Made by a program: the position numbers and the translations under genes. Positions 1 through 10,899 of a stretch of 64,000 bases of DNA are shown piece by piece. The notes under the pieces were generated by a model. That model had not been told where the DNA came from and searched no databases. It worked only from the letters and a program-made list of their open reading frames with translations. Every line of letters starts with the position of its first letter. Positions within the stretch are counted from its first letter, which is position 1. The stretch is from Trichostrongylus colubriformis (taxonomy: Eukaryota; Nematoda; Chromadorea; Rhabditida; Trichostrongylidae). Location: contig OZ022259.1 in the NCBI GenBank assembly GCA_963978905.1, positions 44,472,727 to 44,536,726 on the forward strand, read 5' to 3'.

Positions 1-363
1 TTCTTCAACGGACCTGAAAAAAGCAAAATCAAACATATATAGGTAAAGCAAAACGCGAAAATGTAAGAAAAAGAGTAACATAAGAATAAGTGAACAATAT
101 TAAACATGAAGAATGAAAAGGAAACAACAGACCTCATTTTCTGAAAAAAAAGCAACATACCTTCCTGCGGGAGGCGTTTGGATTTCACGATGAAGAATAC
201 CTGAAAAAAGGACATGAAATGAGCATTAGAAACATTTAAACATAAAGCATAATGGAAACTATACGACTATATATGAAAAATATTCAATATACATAACAAA
301 TTCTGAAAAAAAAGCAACATACCTTGATGCGATCAACGGGACGGCTTCGACTATTGACGAAAT
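1..363 (-). CDS. Minus-strand short exons of an unrecognised gene
   Basis: Read on the minus strand, two short blocks (363-323, 41 nt; 200-161, 40 nt) and the start of a third (13-1) are each preceded by a T-rich acceptor ending in CAG. The first two are followed by the same donor-like sequence, GTATGTTGC. Joining the blocks in order leaves one of three frames open through all of them, giving about 30 residues that include VDRIKVFF and KSKRLPQEG. The introns would be 122 and 147 bp, a normal size for nematodes. The product is not recognised and the gene would continue beyond the left edge of the window. Two identical donors and three clean acceptors are the main support; the exons are too short for coding statistics. 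Confidence 0.4.
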
Positions 364-599
364 CTGAAAAAAACACATGTAAACAAACATTAAACACATT
401 TAAACATAAGGCACAACGAAACATGAGCATAAAAACATAAAAACATAAAACATAACAGAGCAAAACATGAAAAATACCTATTAAAAATTCAAAAACTTGA
501 AATTCGCGGTAACATTAGAAGCGCTGCGGTTGCGTCGCGGCGTGCGAACCTGGAGCGCGCTAATCGACAAAAATGGCTGAAAATCGCGAAAGTAGACCT

Positions 600-950
600 T
601 GTTTGAACGACCATAACTTTCCTCATATTCTATGATTTGGGACTTCAGGTGTTTTTTAGAAAGAGCTAGGTTTGCTCTTTCTAATGACTACTTTGGTTGC
701 CTCAAGTATTCAGAAATGAGAGAGGAATGCGAGTCGAGGATTAGTCGAGGAAAATGAAAATTGCATGCGGGTTTTTTGGCTTCTAACAGTTATAACTTTT
801 TTTTGTGCTGCATGTTTTGCAATCCCAGTTGTTTTTCTGAAACTAGAGACTTCGTTCTTTCCAACGCGCCCTCAAACTCCTTTGTACGTTGCCTAGTTCT
901 TGAGAAACGTGAGTCGAGGAAATGTCGAGGAAAATTTTTTTGCCATCAAG
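600..950. repeat. Diverged direct repeat of about 170 bp
   Basis: Two neighbouring blocks (about 603-757 and 780-945) share the same order of short matches: a 'cataact/tataact' start, a 'tttttct/ttttta' run, an 'ttctttc' stretch, 'tttggttgcctcaag / tttgtacgttgcctag', and an end with 'gagtcgagga' followed by 'gtcgaggaaaat'. Identity is low by eye. The rest of 364-1460 shows no convincing gene, RNA or element. Confidence 0.4.
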
Positions 951-1463
951 AGCGTGACAGCGTCGCACAGAGAGCGTTCAAAACCTCCTCAAAAGCAGAC
1001 TCATACTTTCTAAAGAATTTTGCTGGTAGCAGTGCAGTAAAACCAACACCTTAGCGTTCTCCATCCTTGCTCTGGGTATGCGCCATGCCTCCTACTTTCG
1101 CAGTAGATGTGATTGGAAGGGCAGTAGATGTAACTAGAAGGGTGGTTGGTCTAGTAAGATCATCTCGTGACGCTATCAGATAGGACATACACTTCTGGCT
1201 TCGCTTAAGGGATCCGCCATGCACTGGGCTCCTGCTACGAGTTGCAGATATCATTGAAAGGGTGTTTCACGGTGCGAGTGATCAGTGAATACTCTTTGAA
1301 TGTTCAATGTTCTAGTGAACAACGAATACATAAGTGCACTTCCCTGTGAACACAGTAGCGTTCTCCTCTCCACATTTCGCCTTTTTTTCGCCGGTGACAA
1401 AGTGCATGAACAGCGCAGCGCTGCATTGTCCCTGCACTTTATCATCGATAGCCGCCATTCCCA

Positions 1464-1495
1464 CATATAAAAGGGCTCGCATATAAAAGAGCTCG
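1464..1495 (+). promoter_or_regulatory. Duplicated TATA-box-like 16-mer
   Basis: The 16-mer CATATAAAAGGGCTCG is followed at once by CATATAAAAGAGCTCG, one base different. Both contain a good TATA box (TATAAAAG). The pair lies about 150 bp upstream of the first recognisable hAT exon and could be its promoter or that of an unrelated repeat. Function is inferred from motif only. Confidence 0.4.
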
Positions 1496-1647
1496 CTCTG
1501 TCATATGCTTAGTGTGGCCGTATTCTTACTTGCTTTCTTTCTCTTTGGTCTTTGTTAACTTGATAAAGACATCTAGTGAAACCAACTTATGTTGATGTCA
1601 TAAGTTACTGCCTTATCCATCAACTTATCAATTTACTTCATTTGCAG

Positions 1648-1952
1648 ATCCCATTGCAAAGAATTGTTACAAATGCTTGGAAATTGCTACAAAGAATGGC
1701 CATTTTGGCGGGCCAAACGCTGCTCGACAACGGAGACGCATTAAGGATACCTCACGTAGTTATTCAGGTAAAATAATATTCACTATTAATAATTTCGGAG
1801 ACTGATTTCCTTCTTTGCAGGCCATCAAGTGTATACTTGTCATCCCTGCCAGCAATGCCGATCCTGAACGCAGTTTTTTAACAGCCATTAGGCTCAGAAG
1901 AGGTGAAAGGAGCAGATTAGGAGCTGAAACCTCAGATAGGCTGATGAGGTGA
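1648..1952 (+). pseudogene. hAT transposase C-terminus (two exons)
   Basis: The region encodes the C-terminal dimerisation end of a hAT-superfamily transposase. Exon 1 (1648-1767) follows an acceptor ending TTTGCAG. A 53-bp intron (1768-1820, GTAAAA to TTTGCAG) separates it from exon 2 (1821-1952), which ends at TGA. In the spliced frame, the segment IPASNADPERSFLTAIRLRR matches the hAT dimerisation motif (normally a small-residue run followed by ERSFS and a basic stretch). Only the last 80 or so residues are seen; the BED finger and catalytic core are not found upstream, so this is a truncated element or a domesticated gene whose other exons I cannot identify. The frame across the splice is intact, which is unusual for the decayed surroundings. 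Confidence 0.65.
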
Positions 1953-2790
1953 GCTTTACCAAAGCCTAATGAGGTCAGCTTTACCAAATTTTAGCGCTCC
2001 ATATAGTTTAATTTAAAACTGCCAATACTCATCTCCATATCAATATTCTACTGCGGAGTTCAACACGATGAACTTACCATACTTATCGTTACGCTCTGGC
2101 CAAGTAGTGGGCTAACCCACTTCCTGGTCCAGGATTTTCGGCTCACATGCCATCGACATTTAAAATTTCTGAATGGTTTATGAAGCATGAGGGAAAGCCA
2201 ATTGTTTCAGGTATTTTTCTACTACATGCCTCTCCGATCATGGTTGACTCAGGATTTCAGGTGCTGCACAAGATCTTGTAAATTATCTGCCCAGCATTCC
2301 ATGACCTCGCACAAGTTTATGAGCAGACCAGATGCACACGTCATACGACTGTCAAAAGAGATTGATGAAAAGCGAAAGCAATGATCTTTTCTTCTGGTGC
2401 TCTTCGTGATGATGATATGATAGAGACATTTCATAGGGCTTTACTTTTTATTTGAACAATGTGCATTAAACAATTTACATGCACCACTGCAACCAAATTA
2501 CAACATTTCAACAGCGTGAACAACAAGCATGCTTTGCTGGACTGCTTGTCTCCATTAAAAGCCGTTCATAGTATGACTGGTGTAGCCTAAAATAAAAATG
2601 TATTTTTCTTCTCCTAAATGGATACCGACATGTCGTTCTTGCACGCAACAATGAACTCTATGGTAGCAATGCAATAACATAAACGTATAGTTTACGGTAA
2701 TGTGGCGGTGGCTCTTTTCGTGTATGAGGGGCAGATATCGACTGTACGATGGGCTAGAGGAAATTCCCATAAAATTATCGCTTAGCTACA
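1953..2790. other. No gene recognised
   Basis: Short open frames on both strands, no recognisable domain, no long repeat. Towards the right end two C runs (around 2799 and 2828) precede the Pao gag remnant. Confidence 0.5.
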
Positions 2791-2791
2791 G

Positions 2792-3178
2792 ATGCGACCC
2801 CCCCCCCTCCTGTCCGGTCGAGTGCGACCCCCCCCGTCGAGGAATCCTCGACTCCCGGAGTGCCCTGAGTGTATGTACTGCCAAGGGAATCATAAGTCGT
2901 CAGCATGCACTGTCTATAAGACCCCACAAGAACGGGCTCACCATTCACGGGAGCACAACCTGTGCATGATTTGCGCGTTATCCAAACACACTACAAATCA
3001 ATGCAAAAAACGAGTGTGCTTCGTATGTCAAGGAGCACACCATACATCGTGTTGCTTCAAGAGCGCTTCAGAACAGCGACCCCCCGCGCAGACGCAGGGT
3101 CAGTCAACCCCTCAAAGGATGACGCGGTCACAACCTCAGGGGAGCATATCGAAAACTTTATTTAAACACAAACCTGTA
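2792..3178 (+). pseudogene. Pao gag C-terminus with zinc knuckles
   Basis: The frame carries Cys/His clusters typical of Pao gag: CMYCQGNHKSSAC, then a KTPQERAHHSREHNLC stretch, CALSKHTTNQC and CFVCQGAHHTSCC. In the family this region packages RNA and sits just before the protease. The gag N-terminus is not seen; upstream sequence is C-rich and holds a 17-bp palindrome. The frame runs into a foldback insertion at 3179 and resumes in the same frame after it, so no coding frame was lost by the insertion itself apart from internal stops. Confidence 0.8.
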
Positions 3179-3715
3179 ATGTGTATAAGGCAATGTGAGA
3201 CTTTCAAAATTTATTCCAAAAGACTCAAAACAGCTTTTACAAGACCGATTGCAAAAATTGGTTGCAAAAGATATTTTAGCCTTATAGGCAAGCTTTCGGC
3301 GCCTAGCGCCTTTATCAAGCCTGAAAATGTACTAATTAGATTTTATTTATAGACTCTGTTTGAGAGTCTACAGTCGTATTTGTACTTAATCAACTTACTG
3401 CTGCCACAGGACCGCTATACTTACCGCTAATGGTTTTTTTCTGCTCCATACCAGGGAACCCATTGGCGGTAAGTATAGCGGTCCTGTGGCAGCAGTAAGT
3501 TGATTAAGTACAAATACGACTGTAGACTCTCAAACAGAGTCTATAAATAAAATCTAATTTGTACATTTTCAGGCTTGATAAAGGCGCTAGGCGCCGAAAG
3601 CTTGCCTATAAGGCTAAAATATCTTTTGCAACCAATTTTTGCAATCGGTTTTGTAAAAGCTGTTTTGAGTCTTTTGGAATAAATTTTGGAAGTCTCACAT
3701 TGCCTTATACACATT
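3179..3715. mobile_element. Foldback element with 255-bp arms inside Pao
   Basis: Arms 3179-3433 and 3460-3715 are nearly perfect reverse complements around a spacer of about 26 bp. The outer ends read AATGTGTATAAGGC and its complement; the inner ends read ACCGCTATACTTACCGC and its complement. A few differences are visible, for example near the TACTAATTAG / CTAATTTGTAC site. It encodes nothing and interrupts the Pao frame between gag and protease. A 12-bp direct repeat, ACAAACCTGTAA, lies at 3168-3179 and 3756-3767, but the right copy is 40 bp away from the arm, so it is not a simple target duplication. Confidence 0.85.
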
Positions 3716-4528
3716 CAGATCAACATGAGACTTCGGGACAAGACAATACTTAAGTACAAACCTGTAACTGAAGTAAACCAAGTCTACACAGAGGCCGATC
3801 TGGAAGAGATCTCATTGATTCGGGGAACACGTGAAACAGTCGACCAATCACAGGAACTATTAACGGACACGACAATTTGCGAGTTACAGTCGGCACCAAG
3901 GGATCGGAAGTCTGAGTGTACTTTTATGCCCACTGGGGAAGTGACAGTTTTTAACCCTGCTACCAAGAGGTTAGAAAAGACTGCTGTTCTTCTAGACACA
4001 GGAACAGAATTGCCTTTCATTGAGAGCTCGTTGGCGGATAAACTCGAGTTACCGACACTGGAGGCAACCAAGCTGAGACTGCATACTTTTGGGTCGAACA
4101 ATGTCCAAGAGGAGACCAGACGGCGCGTACAATTAGACTCCTGGGATAAAGATGGGAGACCTCTTCGACTCTTCTTGCATGCTCACACCATTCTTACAAA
4201 GTCATTAGCGTCTCCGCCCATCTTTAAAGAAGATGTGGATTATATCGAGTCACTGAAGATTCCTTCTCGTGTAAATAAAAGAGAGACGCAGATAAAACCT
4301 CTCATACTGCTAGGCTGCGACCAAGTCTGGACTTTGGTTGAGGAAGGCCAATTCCATATTCGTCTCCCTTCGGTACTCCACCTTCTGCCGACGCGTATAG
4401 GACAGCTAATTACTGGGCAATCCCGAGTTTCAAAACCGACGAGCACCACCTCCCACCTGCTTTCCTTGTCAAACAAATGGGAAAATTGCTGGGCTCTTGA
4501 TGCTAATGTGAGCACCAGAGCAAACTGA
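3716..4528 (+). pseudogene. Pao aspartic protease region
   Basis: One long open stretch encodes the Pao-type retropepsin. The active-site triad is LLDTGTELPFIE (DTG), about 85 residues into this segment, followed by a conserved linker with LILLGCDQVW, typical of Pao polyproteins. In the family this enzyme cuts the Gag-Pol precursor. The frame ends at TGA 4526-4528 and the RT lies in another frame starting about 30 bp downstream, so a frameshift separates them. Confidence 0.8.
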
Positions 4529-4534
4529 TGAAGA

Positions 4535-5796
4535 AGAACTTTGGGCTAAGTACTGGGAGCTCGATGGTGCAGGCACGGAAAAGTTCAGCGAGTTGGAGGA
4601 AAAGGTTCGGCAGGTGATAGACCAACGAGTATGGGATCGCTCCAAGGAAACCGTCGAAAAAAGAGACGACGGGTATTACGTACGTTCGCCTTGGAAGGAA
4701 GGCAGCCTTTCTTTACCCGACAATCGGGCAATCGCTTATCGGAGAATGGTCAGCACATGGTCCTCACTTTGTAAAGACAAGGTTCTACTGGACAAATACA
4801 ATGATGTGTTTCAGGATCAACTGAAACAAAATATCATCGAAGTAGTTGACGAGAAGGAACAAATCTTAGGCAATCGAGTTCACTACATTCCCCATCAGGC
4901 GGTCCTTACACCTCATAAGAATACAACTAAGTTACGGATTATATTCGACGCTTCAGCCCAATATAGAAAGTCTAATTCGCTGAACGATACGTTACACAGA
5001 GGGCCAGTCATACTCCCGAGTTTACCTGGTCTTCTACTTCGCTTCAGAGTTGGGCGGATAGCCATGATAGCGGATGTAGAAAAAGCATTTCTACAAGTAC
5101 ACCTCCAAGAGATCGATAGAGACGCGACACGTTTTCTGTGGCTAAGAAATCACAAAGAACCGCCCTCGCAGGACAATATTCGAGTCTATAGAATCTCACG
5201 AGTAACCTTTGGCCTCATGTCATCCCCGTTTCTCCTGGCAGCCACTATATGCTTCCACCTTGTCCAGTCTCAAGGAAACGAAGGACTAGCCAAGAGTATT
5301 AAGGAGAATCTCTACGTGGACACTCTCCTCTTGACAGCAGACAGATTAGACGAAGCGGTGGAAAAATACAGGCGCACGAAGGAAATTTTCGAGCAGCTCC
5401 ACATGAACCTTAGGGAATACGTCTCCAATCATAGTGAACTCAGGGCCATAATGGCTGACAAAGACAAATCAGCCGATGTCCCCCCATAAAGTTTTAGGGA
5501 TAGTAGTGAACTTCGCGGCAGACAACTTACTCATTACGTGCAAGGTCCCAGTTCATGCCAAAACAACAAAACGAACAGTAGCGAGTACTATAGCTTCCAT
5601 ATACGATCCCATGAGATGGATGGCTCCAGTTGTTCACAAAGCAGAAGTTTTCTTACAATCGCTTTGGAAAACTCCAAGGGACTGGGATACCCCACTGACG
5701 CAAGAGGAGAGTGGGAAATGGCAACAGCTATGTGAGAGGATTGTGGATTTCATAAGTCACTTCCACGCTTCCTCACACCGAAGCAGAGTCGAGTAA
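4535..5796 (+). pseudogene. Pao reverse transcriptase, catalytic Asp lost
   Basis: Two overlapping frames (about 4593-5489 and 5476-5796) encode the Pao RT. Visible motifs are LRIIFDASAQYR, NDTLHRGPVILPSLPGLL, the first catalytic Asp in MIADVEKAFLQVHL, and TFGLMSSPFLLAATI. The catalytic YVDD box reads YVDT (in NLYVDTLLLTA), so the second Asp is replaced by Thr. The second frame carries the thumb/connection part (PHKVLGIVV, STIASIYDPMRWMAPVVHKA). The frame shift at about 5480 and the YVDT change both mark it as inactive. Confidence 0.85.
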
Positions 5797-6377
5797 CACT
5801 TGTAACTTTTGCGGACGCTAGTAGGGAAGCGATGGCTGTCTGTGTCTATCTCAAAACAGGAGACATCACTCACCTTCTAATGGCTTCTAATGGGACCGCT
5901 CAGCATCAAAAGGGAGGACGGATCCGTAGGAAAATGTTACGGCTCTTTATCACTTGCTTAGCAACACGTCTAATCCTTTTGGATATTGCTCAGGATCTCT
6001 CCACCTACGCTTTCATGCAAGTTCTCCGTAGGTTTTTCGCAAGAAGGGGGATCCCAGCATCTATAACGAGTGACAATGCACCGACCTTCTCACTTGGCGA
6101 CGCGGATCTGCAAGATTACAGTAGAAATGTCCGGAATGATCCAACAATCGCAAAACTAGTAAGCAACAAGGAAATTCGGTGGAAGTACATCACTCCCTTC
6201 GCACCCTGGCAAGGAGGAGTGTACGAACGTCTTATACGGTCTGTCAAGTTGGCTCTGTTCAAGTTCCAAGGGAGGTCACTGCTCCCTACGGAAGAACTTT
6301 CCACGGTTCTCATAGAAATAGAAGCAATGCTGAACACCAGACCAATAGCTGCTCATAAGTCCCAGCCCAAAAATTGA
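5797..6377 (+). pseudogene. Pao RNase H start fused to integrase core
   Basis: TFADASREAMAVCVYL near 5808 is the start of the Pao RNase H-like domain. About 25 codons later it jumps into the integrase: LFITCLATRLILLD, ITSDNAPTF (second catalytic Asp) and PWQGGVYERLIRSVK (catalytic Glu). The intervening RNase H body, the zinc-binding HHCC region and the first catalytic Asp of the integrase are missing, so a large internal deletion lies near 5890. The frame ends at 6377 shortly after MLNTRPI, before the Pao C-terminus. Confidence 0.8.
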
Positions 6378-6614
6378 AAACTTGGTGCAAAATGGTATCC
6401 CGCACGAATGTCACCGAATGGACTGTCCTCTCCCCCACCCCCCAAGTCTTTGTATAGGCCAAATCGCGTTCACCTGTCACCACGAGTCTGAGTGGAACTG
6501 GAATGCGCGGCTCATCTCAAAAATAGATTGGTTACGCAAAAACTATCCTTTTTGCATTACTCGCTGTACCAAGAGGGTGTGCCAAGCAAAATTATATGAG
6601 AGAATAAAGTATCA
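6378..6614. other. Pao 3' flank, nothing recognised
   Basis: Possibly eroded Pao integrase tail or LTR; no domain or terminal repeat can be recognised. Confidence 0.4.
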
Positions 6615-7498
6615 TACTCTATATTTAAAGCAGAAGTTTGGTGTGTTTGTTTGTCTGTCTGTCTGTGTGTGTGTGTCTGTCTGTCTGTCCGCTCACCGCA
6701 TAGTGCATTCTTAACTGAACTGCTGTTTGGAGAGGTCGGGCAAGTTGGAATTGGGTAGGGGCTTGCATGAGGGTACAGAGCACATAAGAACCTAGCCTAG
6801 CTTCGGCTAGGCGGAAACTGCCGGTGCTCAAATCTGAGTCCACGCTCAGGTTCCAAAAATCAGGCAAGCCAGGATTGGGCCTGTAGAGATCGGGCAATTT
6901 AGGGTGGTGGTGTGTTTGTGTGTGTGCATGCGTGTATGTGTCCGTTTGTTTGTCATATGATCCGCTCTCAACTTAACTGCAACGTGGAGAGGTCGGGCAA
7001 GTTGGGGATGGGTAGGGGTTGACCAAAGTGTACGAAGCTCATCAAGAACTAAGCATGGCTCCGCCCACCATGGACGGGGCTTGCGCCGAAATCAATGGGT
7101 TTTCAGATTTATGTCCTCGCCCAGGTTCCAAAAATCGGGAAGGTCAGGAATGGGTCTGTTGAGGTCGTGCGAGTAAGGACTGGGTAGGGACTGACCAAAG
7201 TGTTAGGAGCACACAAGAAGCAAGTTAGGAACGGGACTGGAGAGGTCGGGCAGGTTGGAATTGGGTAGGGGCTGACCTAAGGGTACAGAGCACATAAAAA
7301 TTAAGCCCACCTTCGCCCACGGTAGGCGGGGCTTGCGCGAAAATGCCGGTGTTCAAATTTAAGTCCACGCACAGGTTCTAAAAATCAGGCAAGCTAGGAT
7401 TAGGCCTGCAGAGGTCGGGCAAGTTAGGAATGGGTTGGTGTAAGCCAAAATGTACGGGGCACATGAGAGGCGAGTAAGGAATGGAATCAAATCCATTA
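6615..7498 (+). repeat. Family B GT-start, G-rich repeat block (B-i)
   Basis: The block starts with AGAAGTTTGGTGTG and a GT/GTCT microsatellite (6629-6700), restarts with a second GT microsatellite (6906-6960), and then carries units built on GGAGAGGTCGGGCAAGTTGG, GGGTAGGGGCTGACC and a hairpin-forming CCGCCCACCATGGGCGG-like core. The same units recur at 13.1-15.6, 19.5-20.9 and 23.5-24.5 kb. ORFs predicted here (LPDF, LARPL and similar on the minus strand) are repeat translations, not genes. The left part of a Helitron 5' end follows at 7499. Confidence 0.75.
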
Positions 7499-7506
7499 TC
7501 CTACTA

Positions 7507-7750
7507 CCAGTTGGGCTGGCGCACACTACTGCGCGCATCAAACAGTTCAGCACTCAAAATGAGCATGATCGATATCGATTGATATGGGGAAAGATGGTAT
7601 TCACGGGATTCCGTTTCCCTTTCCCTTTTTCTGCGGAGGTCTCTCTTAGCAAACCGTGTGAATGATCATACCCAACAATCGATATCGATCAAACTCATTT
7701 TGCGTGCTCGCCTGTCTGATGCGCGCAGTAGTGTGCGCCAGCCCAACTGG
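7507..7750 (-). repeat. 3' terminal inverted-end segment of A1 (subfamily H1)
   Basis: A 244-bp block whose two ends are inverted copies of about 60 bp: CCAGTTGGGCTGGCGCACAC at the left and its complement at the right. Within each arm GCGCGC-AGTAGT-GTGCGC forms the Helitron 3' hairpin, 7-8 nt from CTGG. The interior holds CGATATCGAT-type palindromic sequence. The same subfamily occurs at 15590-15833 and 48353-48591. Confidence 0.8.
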
Positions 7751-8494
7751 TCAAAGTAAATGGATTAGGAAGGACATATGTTTGCCCACTGATCTTTAAC
7801 CCTTCGGCTGAAGTGGTCGCTATTGGGAGTTTGGATAGTTTAGGGATCGACAGTTTTGGATTCTACTGTATCAGTTGGTAGCAATTCGTTCATTTGCTGA
7901 GCACCTATTTCCTATATATTGGTGGCAGATCCATATGCCAGTTATCTATGCTCATCGTTTTTGTAAACATTCACCACTATTCCGAATTTCACATAGTCTA
8001 GCGGTCGATACCCAGTGTTGTTAGTGGCACAGCATGAGAGAATGAATCGCTTGCTTCACCATAACAAATCTAGATGGTGTCTTGATCATCCACGTAGAAC
8101 GCAGTATCAAAGGACATGCATCATTATTCGGAACGCTAGCTAATTTAGTGGTCGATACATCGGCAGCAGATATCAGAACACAAACAAAATATGTTCATCC
8201 AATGACACTGAGCATCAGACGCTCTGACTATAGCAGTCGTATGGTAGTAGTAAGTGATGTACCGGATTTTACCCTTCCCCACCTCCTGATGGGTCTTATC
8301 AGCCCCTGTAAGCCGTTATAGTTTCGAAAAGTCACCATTGAGGTTCTCGTACCCCTGTGAATGTGAATATTCCATTGTTAGCCAGAAGAGCCAAACGGAT
8401 CTAGTGACATTAGCCTTTTGACACCCCTTTAATTTCATCAACCGTTATCACTTTGGATCACACATCATTGATGTGCCAGTTCCACCCCTCACAA

Positions 8495-10392
8495 AACCTA
8501 TGAGTGTCGACGCTCTAAGATCAATCCGTACGGGGAAACGGGTCTGGCCACATTTGTCTTCTGACGCTGCTCATCGAAATTTATCAAGCGTTATCAGTTA
8601 GGATCACCCACCATTTAAGTGTCCGTCCCACCTCCTAAAACACCTATGAGTGTCGGTGCTCTAAGATCGACCCGAATGGGGAAACGGATTCGGCCATATT
8701 TGTCTTTTGACGCTCCTTATCGAATCTTATCAAGCGTTATCGGTTTGGATCACCCACCATTTATGTACTCGTCCCACCCCCTAAAACACCTATGAGTTTC
8801 GGTGCTCTAAGATCGACCCGAATGGGGAAACGGATTTGGCCATATTTGTCTTTTGACGCTCCTTATCGAATCTTATCAAGCGTTATCTGTTTGGATCACC
8901 CACCATTTATGTACCCGTCCCACCCCCTAAAACACCTATGGGTGTCGGTGCTCTAAGATCGACCCGAATGGGGAAACGGATTCGGCCATATTTGTCTTTT
9001 GACGCTCCTTATCGAATCTTATCAAGCGTTATCGGTTTGGATCACCCACCATTTATGTACCCGTCCCACCCCCTAAAACACCTATGAGTGTCGGTGCTCT
9101 AAGATCGGCCCAAATGGGGAAACGGATTTGGCCATATTTGTCTTTTGACGCTCCTTATCGAATCTTATCAAGCGTTATCGGTTTGGATCACCCACCATTT
9201 ATGTACCCGTCCCACCTCCTAAAACACCTATGAGTGTCGGTGCTCTAAGATCGACCCAAATGGGGAAACGGATTTGGCCATATTTGTCTTTTGACGCTCC
9301 TTATCGAATCTTATCAAGCGTTATCGGTTTGGATCACCCACCATTTATGTACCCGTCCCACCCCCTAAAACACCTATGAGTGTCGGTGCTCTAAGATCGG
9401 CCCAAATGGGGAAACGGATTTGGCCATATTTGTCTTTTGACGCTCCTTATCGAATCTTATCAAGCGTTATCGGTTTGGATCACCCACCATTTATGTACCC
9501 GTCCCACCTCCTAAAACACCTATGAGTGTCGGTGCTCTAAGATCGACCCAAATGGGGAAACGGATTTGGCCATATTTGTCTTTTGACGCTCCTTATCGAA
9601 TCTTATCAAGCGTTATCGGTTTGGATCACCCACCATTTATGTACCCGTCCCACCCCCTAAAACACCTATGAGTGTCGGTGCTCTAGGATCGACCCGAATG
9701 GGGAAACGGATTTGGCCATATTTGTCTTTTGACGCTCCTTATCGAATCTTATCAAGCGTTATTGGTTTGGGTCACCCACCATTTATGTACCCGTCCCACC
9801 CCCTAAAACACCTATGAGTGTCGGTGCTCTAGGATCGACCCGAATGGGGAAACGGATTTGGCCATATTTGTCTTTTGACGCTCCTTATCGAATCTTATCA
9901 AGCGTTATTGGTTTGGATCACCCACCATTTATGTACCCGTCCCACCCCCTAAAACACCTATGAGTGTCGGTGCTCTAGGATCGACCCGAATGGGGAAACG
10001 GATTTGGCCATATTTGTCTTTTGACGCTCCTTATCGAATCTTATCAAGCGTTATCGGTTTGGATCACCCACCATTTATGTACCCGTCCCACCCCCTAAAA
10101 CACCTATGAGTGTCAATGCTCTAGGATCGACCCGAATGGGGAAACGGATTTGGCCATATTCGTCTTTTGACGCTCCTTATCGAATCTTATCAAGCGTTAT
10201 CGGTTTGGATCACCCACCATTTATGTACCCGTCCCACCTCCTAAAACACCTATGAGTGTCGGTGCTCTAGGATCGACCCGAATGGGGAAACGGATTTGGC
10301 CATATTTGTCTTTTGACGCTCCTTATCAAATCTTATCAAGCGATATTGGTTTGGATCACCCACCATTTATGTACCCGTCCCACCCCCTAAAA
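8495..10392 (-). repeat. 146-bp minisatellite, 13 monomers (A1)
   Basis: The landmark CACCTATG starts at 8641, 8787, 8933, 9079, 9225, 9371, 9517, 9663, 9809, 9955, 10101, 10247 and 10393, exactly 146 bp apart each time, with a first, more diverged monomer from 8495. No indel has accumulated. Each monomer carries GGGGAAACGGATTTGGCC, a GACGCTCCTTATCGAATC block and GGTTTGGATCACCCACCA. Bases vary at few positions (for example AAGATCGGCCC against AGGATCGACCC). Confidence 0.95.
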
Positions 10393-10899
10393 CACCTATG
10401 AGTGTCGGTGCTCTAAGATCGATCCGAAAGGCGAAACGAATTCGACGATATACGTCTTTCGAGGCTCCTTATCAGCCCTTATCAGCTGCTATCACTTTCG
10501 GTCCACCACCGCTGGGGTCCCCTTGCCACCCTCTATATCATATCTAGAATTTAGGATCCCACCTTTGCTGCGACGCGAGATATGAATTTCCGGTCAAACA
10601 GACACACACACACACACACACATACACACACAGACACACCAACAGACACACTTAGCCGATTATATAAAGTAGGATATATAATTCGCTTAGTATGTCTGTC
10701 TGTGTGTGTGTGTGTGTGTCCGTCTGTCACGAAATTCATATCTCGCGTCGCAGCAAAGCTGGGACGCTGAATTTTACAAGTGATATAGGGGGTGTCAAGG
10801 GAACCCCAGCGGTGGTGGTCCGAAAGTGATAGCAGCTGATAAGGGCTGATAAGAAGCCTCAGAAGGCAAATGTCACCGAAGTCGTTTCGCCTTTCGGGT

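Larger units (their letters stand above)
2792..6377 (+). mobile_element. Decayed Pao/BEL LTR retrotransposon
   Basis: Domains occur in the Pao/BEL order: gag zinc knuckles, aspartic protease, reverse transcriptase, start of RNase H, integrase. No LTRs are recognised on either side, so both ends are lost or too diverged. The reading frame is broken between protease and RT and again within RT, a foldback element sits between gag and protease, and RNase H is joined directly to the integrase core. The right end meets family B repeats at about 6615. It cannot be active. Confidence 0.85.
7507..10674 (-). mobile_element. Family A Helitron A1
   Basis: Read on the minus strand it starts at 10674 with TCCTACTTTATATAATCGGC, then has a GT microsatellite, a conserved subterminal block, thirteen exact 146-bp repeats, the leader (8400-7751) and a 3' segment (7750-7507) ending GCGCCAGCCCAACTGG-3'. 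It lies inside the A2 terminus between A (7506) and T (10675): removing it restores the family 5' end exactly. This gives base-precise ends for the family. It encodes no protein; the short frames in it are repeat translations. Confidence 0.85.

Noticed and set aside
6625..7553. Minus-strand ORFs with LPDF, LARPL and similar words, recurring at 13, 15, 19-20 and 23.7 kb
   Set aside because: They are translations of the family B tandem units; the same peptides recur wherever the repeat occurs, with no start, domain or frame conservation beyond the repeat.
8495..10392. Regular direct repeats as a possible CRISPR array
   Set aside because: Monomers are contiguous 146-bp units without unique spacers, in a eukaryotic transposon context with no cas genes.
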